From Acetofilamentum sp. (lineage in GTDB: Bacteria; Bacteroidota; Bacteroidia; Bacteroidales; JAFGXI01): a stretch of 5,363 nucleotides of DNA. The stretch covers positions 1,634 through 6,996 of the forward strand of contig DYOK01000138.1 of assembly GCA_020720565.1 (NCBI GenBank), given 5' to 3'. The position numbers were made by a program, and so were the translations under genes. The first letter of the stretch is position 1, and the number at the start of each line of letters is the position of its first letter. Of this stretch, positions 1 through 4,249 are shown piece by piece. The notes beneath the pieces are model-generated. The model searched no databases, had not been told where the DNA came from, and saw only the letters and a program-made list of their open reading frames with translations.

Positions 1-84
1 CCCATCGTAAATGGAATCCCTTGCCTGCTTCCAGAAAATGGAATAGTAGCAAGCCACTACGGTGATTTTAATTCAGCAAAATAA
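1..84 (+). CDS. 3' end of an unrecognised upstream ORF (partial)
   Basis: Frame 1 is open from the window edge for 27 codons and ends in TAA at 82-84, followed directly by TGA. The peptide ends in HYGDFNSAK. The other two forward frames are interrupted within this stretch. I do not recognise a family from so short a tail, so no function is given. Its place just upstream of surface-sugar genes suggests it could belong to the same locus, but that is only inference. It could also be a chance open stretch. Confidence 0.35.
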   Translation, partial: PIVNGIPCLLPENGIVASHYGDFNSAK

Positions 85-164
85 TGATATTCCCATGTTT
101 CGTATCAGAAATTATGACTTAACAGATCATATAAACACGAAGCCTAGCAAAAACAACATCGCAT

Positions 165-329
165 ATGATTCTCGACACCATTCAAAACATTAACCATTAC
201 GCATTTACTAGCATATTTAATAAAGCTTTTCAATGGCTAAGCCAAAACGATGTGGAACATATGCAATACTTAGTACCCCAGCAAAGCCAATCTAACCCAA
301 AAGAGGTGTTTAAAAATGCGTTAATCTGA
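165..329 (+). pseudogene. YhcH/YjgK/YiaL-like N-terminal fragment (54 codons)
   Basis: An ATG-started ORF of 54 codons begins MILDTIQNINHY and continues with FNKAFQWLSQNDV. From memory of the family, this matches the usual start of YhcH/YjgK/YiaL (DUF386) proteins: MI-D-T-L-x-N-hydrophobic-x-x-Y, then a helix ending in FL-x-x-x-D-L. Members are normally about 150 residues long and several are tied to sialic acid metabolism (for example the sialic acid anomerase NanQ/YhcH of E. coli). Here the match fades after about residue 34 and a TGA stops the frame at 327-329, so most of the cupin-like fold is missing. It lies 34 bp before the dehydratase gene of a nonulosonate locus, which fits a decayed relative of that pathway. 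It could instead be an unrelated small protein or a chance ORF. The family match is by eye only. Confidence 0.4.
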
Positions 330-363
330 TAAAAATTCATTTCCTTTAATCAAATTCAAAAAA

Positions 364-1548
364 ATGCTCCATTTAATAGGTAGAAAGAATCCCTTACTAA
401 AAGAAGATATTGAGCAAAACGAAGCTCAGTTAAGTGCCATAGTTTCACAATCAAAATTTTTAGTACTTGGAGGTGCCGGCTCCATTGGACAAGCAGTTAG
501 TAAAGAGATTTTTAAACGAAATCCACAAAAACTGCATATTGTTGATATTAGCGAGAATAATATTGTTGAACTGGTGCGCGATATTAGAAGCTCATTTGGT
601 TATATTGAAGGCGATTTTAAAACCTTTGCCCTCGATATAGGTTCGGACGAATATGATGCCTTTTGGAAACAAGATGGGCAATTTGACTATGTGCTTAATT
701 TGTCGGCTTTAAAGCACGTTCGCAGCGAGAAAGATCCTTTTACGCTTATGCGAATGATTAAAACCAATATTCTAAATACCGACAAAACAATGGCTCAATC
801 CATTGAAAAAGGCGTTAAAAAATATTTTTGTGTATCGACCGACAAAGCAGCCAATCCCGTTAACATGATGGGGGCTTCGAAACGAATTATGGAAATGTTT
901 GTTACCCGCCGAAGTAAAAATATTGCTGTTTCTATGGCCAGATTTGCCAATGTGGCGTTTTCGGACGGGTCTCTTTTACATGGCTTTAATCAACGTATCG
1001 AAAAAAAACAACCCATAGTGGCTCCAAACGATATAAAACGATACTTTGTAACCCCACAAGAATCGGGTGAATTATGTTTAATGTCTTGTATTTTTGGCGA
1101 AAATAGGGATATCTTTTTTCCAAAGCTTAGCGAAGATTTACATTTAATCACTTTTGCCGAAATCGCCGAAAAATATTTATTACAAAAGGGGTTACATCCC
1201 CATTTGTGTCGCGACGAGGACGAAGCACGCACTTTTAACTTTCAACTTTCAACATCTGATTCTAAATGGCCTTGTTTATTTACTAAAAGCGACACCACAG
1301 GTGAAAAAGATTTTGAAGAATTTTACACTTCTACCGAAGTACTCGATATGAAGCGTTTTGAAAACCTAGGCATCATTAAAAACGAACTTGCATACGATGA
1401 CGACAAACTAAACCAATTCGAACAGCAAATCGAAAAATTATTAAAGAATAAAGATTGGACTAAATCACAAATATTAGATTTGTTTTTCGACTTAATTCCA
1501 GATTTTGGCCATAAAGAGACCGGTAAATATTTAGATGACAAAATGTAA
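364..1548 (+). CDS. CapD/FlaA1-type UDP-N-acetylglucosamine 4,6-dehydratase
   Basis: A 394-residue short-chain dehydrogenase/reductase of the polysaccharide-biosynthesis (CapD/FlaA1/PglF/WbpM) type. Family members convert UDP-GlcNAc to a 4-keto-6-deoxy UDP-sugar using bound NAD(P), the first step toward bacillosamine, legionaminic acid and related sugars. After a ~30-residue N-terminal helix comes the Rossmann glycine motif GGAGSIG (36-42), then VDISENN (60-66), LNLSALKHVRSEKDP (111-125) and STDKAANPVNMMGASK (158-173). The YxxxK tyrosine position is Met169, with Lys173 kept, as in the WbpM/PglF/CapD branch, which lacks the classical tyrosine. The conserved C-terminal signatures DTTGEKDFEEF (310-320) and FENLGIIKNE (332-341) are present, so the protein looks complete. 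There are no membrane segments, so it should be cytosolic and soluble like CapD rather than membrane-bound like PglF. The last 20 codons plus stop are duplicated exactly at 2669-2731. The precise product (bacillosamine/legionaminate type or other) cannot be told from this gene alone. Confidence 0.9.
   Translation: MLHLIGRKNPLLKEDIEQNEAQLSAIVSQSKFLVLGGAGSIGQAVSKEIFKRNPQKLHIVDISENNIVELVRDIRSSFGYIEGDFKTFALDIGSDEYDAFWKQDGQFDYVLNLSALKHVRSEKDPFTLMRMIKTNILNTDKTMAQSIEKGVKKYFCVSTDKAANPVNMMGASKRIMEMFVTRRSKNIAVSMARFANVAFSDGSLLHGFNQRIEKKQPIVAPNDIKRYFVTPQESGELCLMSCIFGENRDIFFPKLSEDLHLITFAEIAEKYLLQKGLHPHLCRDEDEARTFNFQLSTSDSKWPCLFTKSDTTGEKDFEEFYTSTEVLDMKRFENLGIIKNELAYDDDKLNQFEQQIEKLLKNKDWTKSQILDLFFDLIPDFGHKETGKYLDDKM
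1237..1253 (+). repeat. 7-bp tandem repeat inside the dehydratase gene
   Basis: AACTTTC occurs twice in tandem and is followed by AAC (17 bp). It is read in frame as part of TFNFQLST (residues 290-297), a low-complexity stretch between the conserved EDEAR and KWPC segments. From general recollection, runs of this type (TTTAACTTTCAACTTTC) are frequent in intergenic regions of Flavobacteria. Here it is tolerated inside a coding region. Confidence 0.6.
1486..1548 (+). repeat. Direct repeat DR1, copy A (63 bp, end of dehydratase gene)
   Basis: These 63 bases encode the last 20 codons and the TAA of the dehydratase and recur without a mismatch at 2669-2731. The identity ends at both sides: base 1485 is T against G at 2668, and base 1549 is G against A at 2732. 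The repeat ends exactly at the last base of the stop codon and starts on a codon boundary (Phe375). Confidence 0.98.
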
Positions 1549-1610
1549 GGTCATCGATCTATTAATTATTTTTTTAACTAGCAATCTATCAATATTCTAG
1601 CTTTATTTAA

Positions 1611-1633
1611 TACTTTTGTAACAAGTAATTTTG
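1611..1633 (+). promoter_or_regulatory. Candidate Bacteroidota promoter(s) for the DUF6922/AbiEii module
   Basis: Two overlapping-range matches to the Bacteroidota -7 consensus TAnnTTTG occur here: TACTTTTG at 1611-1618 and TAATTTTG at 1626-1633. Both lie within the 173-bp gap between the dehydratase stop and the antitoxin start, about 90-110 bp before that start. No clear -33 TTG/TTTG box at 17-23 bp spacing was found. In AT-rich sequence such matches arise easily by chance. Confidence 0.3.
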
Positions 1634-1721
1634 AGACAAAGAATGTCTACTCATTTTCACAATAATTTTATCTCAATTGTATTCCGACCCCATTTTGAAC
1701 TCGAAAATTGACATTTTGCTG

Positions 1722-2027
1722 ATGAATGAAAAAACATATATAGAAAGCCTTTCCAAACATTTATTTTGGGATGTTGACGTATCAGCCATTGAAGCTGAAA
1801 AACATCAAAAATTTATTATCACAAAGGTCTTAAAGTATGGATTATATGACGATTGGAAAAAGACAAAAGCCTTTTATGGTACAGATACAATAGTTCGTAT
1901 TGCAAAAACGATACAAGATTTAGATTCTAAAACCATTGCATTTTTATCACTAATCGGACAGCTTTCTAAAACAGAATTTTTATGCTTCACTTCAACGCCA
2001 TTGATGCCAAAACACTGGCACTTTTAA
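1722..2027 (+). CDS. DUF6922-like protein, likely antitoxin of an AbiEii-type module
   Basis: A 101-residue protein with the pattern I associate with DUF6922: LSKHLFWDVD near the N-terminus, EKHQKFIITKVLKYG, DDWKKTKAFYG, LDSKTIAFLSLI, and a C-terminal end in PKHWHF. Proteins of this type commonly sit directly before AbiEii/AbiGii-like nucleotidyltransferases and are taken to be their antitoxins; I infer that role from position. The frame is open from a TTG at 1677, but I chose the ATG at 1722 because the 15 extra codons do not resemble the family. There is no Shine-Dalgarno sequence. The gene overlaps the next one by 46 bp, so translation is probably coupled. It is tryptophan/histidine-rich at the C-terminus and has no membrane segment. 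Confidence 0.75.
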   Translation: MNEKTYIESLSKHLFWDVDVSAIEAEKHQKFIITKVLKYGLYDDWKKTKAFYGTDTIVRIAKTIQDLDSKTIAFLSLIGQLSKTEFLCFTSTPLMPKHWHF

Positions 2028-2599
2028 GAACGATTCAAAACGTCGAAATATTTAAAAACCTACGCTTAGCGGGGGGTACATCTTTGGCTTTACAGATTGG
2101 ACACAGAATATCTGTAGATCTTGACTTATTTGGTGAACTTAATTCTGATAGAATTCAAATTATCGAAGAATTGAAGCAAATTGGTCAGGTTCAAACACTC
2201 AATTTTACAGACAATATTCATGTTTTTTTATTAGATGGAATTAAAATAGATATTGTTAACTATCCATACCCTTGGTTAGAGCAGGTGATGGTATCCGAAA
2301 ATCTATATTTATCTGGCATAAAGGATATTGCAGCGATGAAGCTAGCCGCCATTTCAGGCCGAGGCACCATGAAAGACTTTATCGATTTATATTTCTTACT
2401 AAAACAATTTAGTTTACAACAAATGATCTCCTTTTACGAAGAAAAATATGTTGATGGTTCTGTTTTTTTGGTATTGAAAAGTTTAGCCTATTTCGATGAT
2501 GCAGATCAAGATGTTATTCCCAAAATGCTAAAAAAAGTTAATTGGGTGGACATCAAAACAATTATTTTAAAAAATTTAAATGAGTATATTCAAGCATAG
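1982..2599 (+). CDS. AbiEii/AbiGii-family nucleotidyltransferase toxin
   Basis: A 205-residue DNA-polymerase-beta-type nucleotidyltransferase of the AbiEii/AbiGii toxin family. The active-site strand has GGTS (31-34) followed by HRISVDLDLF (41-50), giving metal ligands Asp46 and Asp48. A third acidic residue lies in KIDIV (Asp90). The family helix with KLAA (120-123) and MKDFIDLYFL (130-139) follows, with Lys131, Asp132 and Asp135 at the conserved positions. All motifs are intact, so it looks active. Known relatives act in type IV toxin-antitoxin or abortive-infection systems; characterised members transfer nucleotides to tRNA or other RNA. The substrate here is not predictable. It starts inside the preceding antitoxin gene, an arrangement typical of the pair. 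It interrupts a nonulosonate operon and its codon use is as AT-rich as its surroundings. Confidence 0.88.
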   Translation: MLHFNAIDAKTLALLRTIQNVEIFKNLRLAGGTSLALQIGHRISVDLDLFGELNSDRIQIIEELKQIGQVQTLNFTDNIHVFLLDGIKIDIVNYPYPWLEQVMVSENLYLSGIKDIAAMKLAAISGRGTMKDFIDLYFLLKQFSLQQMISFYEEKYVDGSVFLVLKSLAYFDDADQDVIPKMLKKVNWVDIKTIILKNLNEYIQA

Positions 2600-2602
2600 T
2601 CG

Positions 2603-2731
2603 ATGGAAAAAATGGTAGTTGATGTTTCAATCGTATATTTGTCCATAATGAACGAGTCGTTTATTTCGTTCGACTTAATTCCAGATTTTGGCCATAAAGA
2701 GACCGGTAAATATTTAGATGACAAAATGTAA
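2603..2731 (+). CDS. Possible 42-codon ORF ending in the duplicated dehydratase tail
   Basis: Three bases after the AbiEii stop, and in the same frame, an ATG opens a 42-codon ORF. Its last 20 codons are the duplicated dehydratase C-terminus, in the correct frame and using the same stop. Its first 22 residues (MEKMVVDVSIVYL...) match nothing I recognise. In-frame ATGs at 2612 and 2648 are other possible starts; the last lies 6 bases after a TATATTTG element. If translated, it would bring ribosomes to within 11 bp of the acetyltransferase start and so keep translational coupling across the cassette. It may equally be a chance open frame. Confidence 0.3.
   Translation: MEKMVVDVSIVYLSIMNESFISFDLIPDFGHKETGKYLDDKM
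2634..2641 (+). promoter_or_regulatory. Candidate -7 promoter element reading out of cassette 1
   Basis: TATATTTG matches the Bacteroidota -7 consensus TAnnTTTG exactly and lies 28 bp before the duplicated gene tail, pointing at the acetyltransferase gene. It is followed by 6 bases and an ATG (2648), the same spacing as at 3467-3481. A -33 box is not clear; a TTG at 2619-2621 is only 12 bp upstream. If active it would supply transcription to the downstream sugar genes despite the insertion. Confidence 0.4.
2651..2661. repeat. 11-bp palindrome near the cassette 1 right junction
   Basis: AACGA-G-TCGTT is a perfect 5+5 palindrome, and TCGTTC recurs at 2666-2671 straddling the first bases of the duplicated tail. 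GAACGA (2650-2655) and TCGTTC (2666-2671) also form a 6-bp inverted repeat with a 10-bp loop. This lies within 20 bp of the junction at 2668/2669. Function is unknown; the element is short enough to be chance. Confidence 0.4.
2669..2731 (+). repeat. Direct repeat DR1, copy B (63 bp, orphan dehydratase tail)
   Basis: Perfect second copy of 1486-1548, 1183 bp downstream. It carries the last 20 codons and stop of the dehydratase with no gene body before it. The next backbone gene starts 11 bp later. I infer that this copy marks the original junction between the two sugar genes. Complete identity suggests either a recent event or continuing gene conversion. Confidence 0.98.
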
Positions 2732-2742
2732 ATGAAAGAGGA

Positions 2743-3378
2743 ATGAGAAAACCAATAATATTAGTAGGGGGTGGTGGGCATTGTAAGTCATGCATAGAAG
2801 TAATAGAAAGTACTAAATTATTTGATATAATAGGGATACTCGATCTGCCAGAGTTACTCGACCAGAATATACTTGAATACAAAATAATAGGAAACGACAA
2901 TGATATTGAAAATTATGCAAAAAAAGGCTTTTCGTTTTGTATAACAGTAGGTCAGGTCGGCAATGCTAGATTACGCATCAAGTTATTTAATTTAGTTTTA
3001 GAAAAGGGTGGTATTTTGCCCGTTATCATCGCACCCACGTCCTATGTGTCTAAATACGCAACTATTGGTATTGGGACTATTATTATGCATCATGCTTTTG
3101 TAAATGCGGGTTGCATAATTGGCGTCAATAATATTATTAACACTAAAGCATTGATAGAGCACGATTGTTTTATTGGTAACAACGTCCACTTGTCTACAGC
3201 TTCGAAAACAAATGGAACGTGTAATATTGGAGATAATTGCATGATAGGTAGCGGAGCAATTTTAAAAAACAATATCGATATTTGTGCAGATGCGTTGATA
3301 GGTGCGGGATCTGTAGTAACTAAAAATATTACAGAAGCTGGTGTTTATGTCGGAAGCCCCGCCCATAAAATAAAATAA
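2743..3378 (+). CDS. neuD: NeuD/PglD-type hexapeptide-repeat sugar acetyltransferase
   Basis: A 211-residue acetyl-CoA-dependent acyltransferase of the NeuD/PglD family. The N-terminal nucleotide-sugar-binding part starts with ILVGGGGHCKSCIEVIES (6-23). From about residue 95 on, hexapeptide turns of a left-handed beta-helix are seen (IGIGTII, VNAGCIIG, FIGNNVHL, NIGDNCMIGSGA, ALIGAGSVV). LIEHDCFIG (137-145) gives His140, which lines up with the catalytic His125 of PglD. The C-terminus VGSPAHKIK is typical. Relatives N-acetylate UDP-4-amino sugars (PglD, LegH) or O-acetylate sialic acid (NeuD). With a 4,6-dehydratase upstream, the N-acetyltransferase role is the better guess. The start at ATG 2743 is set by the glycine-rich N-terminus; AGAGGA abuts it and a 4-codon ATG...TGA overlaps it. 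Its last 10 codons are repeated, with one change, at 4218-4247. Confidence 0.85.
   Translation: MRKPIILVGGGGHCKSCIEVIESTKLFDIIGILDLPELLDQNILEYKIIGNDNDIENYAKKGFSFCITVGQVGNARLRIKLFNLVLEKGGILPVIIAPTSYVSKYATIGIGTIIMHHAFVNAGCIIGVNNIINTKALIEHDCFIGNNVHLSTASKTNGTCNIGDNCMIGSGAILKNNIDICADALIGAGSVVTKNITEAGVYVGSPAHKIK
3349..3378 (+). repeat. Direct repeat DR2, copy A (end of acetyltransferase gene)
   Basis: The final 30 bases of the acetyltransferase gene (VGSPAHKIK plus stop) recur at 4218-4247 with 27 of 30 bases equal. The three differences are adjacent and make up one codon, CAT (His) here and AGA (Arg) there. TTA just before the repeat is also shared with one intervening mismatch. Confidence 0.92.
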
Positions 3379-3398
3379 ACAGAAAAACCATGCTCTAC

Positions 3399-3421
3399 CC
3401 CCACTCTGGATGTGAGTGGGG
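3399..3421 (+). terminator. GC-rich hairpin, possible terminator
   Basis: CCCCACTC (3399-3406) and GAGTGGGG (3414-3421) form a perfect 8-bp stem with a 7-base loop. It stands out in AT-rich DNA, 20 bp after the acetyltransferase stop and before the candidate promoter of the HEPN gene. No T-run follows at once (the next bases are CTAATTATG; a T5 comes about 20 bp later), so Rho-independent termination is uncertain. It would separate transcription of the sugar gene from that of the cassette; it could also be a cassette boundary element. Confidence 0.45.
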
Positions 3422-3466
3422 CTAATTATGTCAAATTCTAATCTTTTTCAAATAAATAATGATTTG

Positions 3467-3475
3467 TATATTTGC
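3467..3475 (+). promoter_or_regulatory. Candidate -7 promoter element for the HEPN/MNT module, possibly leaderless
   Basis: TATATTTGC matches the Bacteroidota -7 consensus TAnnTTTG. The ATG of the HEPN gene begins 6 bases after the final G of TATATTTG, near where transcription would be expected to start, so the mRNA could be leaderless or nearly so. A TTG -33 box at the expected spacing is absent; only CTTTTTC at about 17 bp upstream is seen. Confidence 0.45.
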
Positions 3476-3480
3476 TGATT

Positions 3481-3891
3481 ATGGAAAACCACAAAGAAAT
3501 ACGTTGGCAGCAACGATTTGTAAACTTAGATAGAGCATTTAAACAATTGAAAGATGCCATTAACCGATTTGACGATTTAGATGACTTATCGAAAGAAGGC
3601 TTAGTACAACGTTTCGAATACACATTTGAATTATCCAAAAACACTATAAAAGATTATTTAGAAAGTAAAGGGGAAATTGAAAAATATCCGCGAGATATTA
3701 TTAAAAAAGCGTTTCAATTACAGATTATCGAAAATGGTGAAATTTGGATAGAAATGCTTGAGAAGAGAAATATTATGTCACATACATATGACCAAGCTAC
3801 ATTTGTAGAGATTGTAACCTCAATTAAAGACAGATATTTTGTCGAAATAGAAAATTTGGTTAATTTTTTTAAAAAAGAAAATGAACAATAG
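3481..3891 (+). CDS. HI0074-family HEPN protein (HepT-like toxin, NTase partner)
   Basis: A 136-residue all-helical HEPN protein of the HI0074 type (nucleotidyltransferase substrate-binding-like subunit). WQQRFVNLDRAFKQL (9-23), GLVQRFEYTFELSKN (40-54) and DYLESKG (58-64) are family hallmarks. RNIMSHTY (96-103) fits the HEPN RNase motif Rx4HxY with Arg96, His101 and Tyr103. In the studied HepT/MntA pairs the HEPN protein is an RNase toxin and the MNT partner silences it by adding AMP to the tyrosine of this motif. That mechanism is inferred here, not shown. An open TTG start at 3472 exists, but ATG 3481 fits the family N-terminus and avoids running into the promoter-like box. It overlaps the MNT gene by 11 bp, indicating coupled translation. 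It sits inside cassette 2. Confidence 0.88.
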   Translation: MENHKEIRWQQRFVNLDRAFKQLKDAINRFDDLDDLSKEGLVQRFEYTFELSKNTIKDYLESKGEIEKYPRDIIKKAFQLQIIENGEIWIEMLEKRNIMSHTYDQATFVEIVTSIKDRYFVEIENLVNFFKKENEQ

Positions 3892-4201
3892 TTTTGGTAT
3901 ATACGACAAAAGTTATTCGCTTATATTAGAAAGTTTCGACAGATATGTCAAAATTGAACAAGCCTATATATTTGGCTCGCGGGCAATGGGTAATTACAAA
4001 AAAGGGTCTGATATTGACATCGCTATTTTTGGAAAAGAAATAGATTTTGAAACAACAAGCGGTTTGCTCAGCCTGCTGAACGAACAGCTTCCAATACCTT
4101 ATTATGTCGATGTTGTAAATTTCAATACCATTAATATTGAAGCACTTAAACAACATATTTTAACAGAAGGGAAAACTATTTATAATAGATTAATAACGTA
4201 A
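3881..4201 (+). CDS. MNT-type minimal nucleotidyltransferase (MntA-like antitoxin)
   Basis: A 106-residue minimal nucleotidyltransferase, the usual size for the class. The signature is complete: FGSRAMGNYKKGSDIDIAIF (31-50), with Gly32-Ser33, the metal-binding Asp44 and Asp46, and a third aspartate in YVDVVN (Asp77). Members paired with HEPN proteins act as antitoxins by AMPylating the HEPN active site; this is the expected role, from family knowledge and gene order. Its ATG lies within the last codons of the HEPN gene (11-bp overlap), in the usual HEPN-first order. The stop is followed after 16 bp by the orphan acetyltransferase tail. Confidence 0.9.
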   Translation: MNNSFGIYDKSYSLILESFDRYVKIEQAYIFGSRAMGNYKKGSDIDIAIFGKEIDFETTSGLLSLLNEQLPIPYYVDVVNFNTINIEALKQHILTEGKTIYNRLIT

Positions 4202-4217
4202 TATTCGTAAATCTTAA

Positions 4218-4247
4218 GTCGGAAGCCCCGCCAGAAAAATAAAATAA
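4218..4247 (+). repeat. Direct repeat DR2, copy B (orphan acetyltransferase tail)
   Basis: A near-copy of 3349-3378, 869 bp downstream, encoding VGSPARKIK plus stop but with an in-frame TAA immediately before it, so it is not translated in that frame. It ends 2 bp before the synthase ATG. The one differing codon (AGA for CAT) is conservative (Arg for His), so this looks like the former real end of the acetyltransferase gene, not a decaying copy. Confidence 0.92.
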
Positions 4248-4249
4248 GA

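Larger units (their letters stand above)
1549..2731 (+). mobile_element. Putative inserted toxin-antitoxin cassette 1 (DUF6922-like/AbiEii)
   Basis: This 1183-bp segment holds the DUF6922-like/AbiEii pair and ends with a second copy of the dehydratase 3' end. Deleting it, or equivalently any 1183-bp unit between the 63-bp repeats, leaves the dehydratase intact and places its stop 11 bp before the acetyltransferase ATG. I therefore infer that it was inserted into a pre-existing operon. No transposase, integrase or terminal inverted repeats are visible, so the mode of entry is unknown. A tandem duplication that accompanied insertion, or import together with a copy of the flanking gene end, would both give this layout. 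Confidence 0.5.
3379..4247 (+). mobile_element. Putative inserted toxin-antitoxin cassette 2 (HEPN/MNT)
   Basis: This 869-bp segment holds a hairpin, a promoter-like element, the HEPN/MNT pair and a near-copy of the acetyltransferase 3' end. Taking it out leaves the acetyltransferase stop 2 bp before the synthase ATG, a spacing normal for an operon. The layout is the same as that of cassette 1 although genes and flanks are unrelated in sequence. No recombinase gene or terminal inverted repeats are visible. Confidence 0.5.

Noticed and set aside
85..164. Small ORF from the ATG at 93 or nearby and other short frames before 165
   Set aside because: Too short and without recognisable features; nothing supports coding in this gap.
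990..1541. Reverse-strand and alternative-frame ORFs across the dehydratase gene
   Set aside because: They lie wholly within a well-supported coding region and their translations show no recognisable family. The same holds for reverse ORFs over the other genes.
1677..1721. Extended TTG start for the DUF6922-like antitoxin
   Set aside because: The extra 15 residues do not resemble the family and the ATG at 1722 gives a normal N-terminus.
1982..2027. Frameshift joining the antitoxin and toxin into one gene
   Set aside because: A 46-bp overlap of two complete frames is a common arrangement for this pair, and both proteins have normal ends.
1486..2731. Tyrosine-recombinase att sites for an integrative element
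   Set aside because: The 3'-end-duplicating layout is similar, but there is no integrase, the elements hold only two genes, and two different target sequences are used side by side. It remains an analogy only.
3472..3480. Extended TTG start for the HEPN protein
   Set aside because: It adds only three residues, overlaps the promoter-like TATATTTG, and an ATG with a family-like N-terminus follows at once.
1549..4247. Insertion sequences or classical transposons carrying the TA modules
   Set aside because: No transposase gene and no terminal inverted repeats were found, and a 63-bp duplication is too long for a usual target-site duplication.
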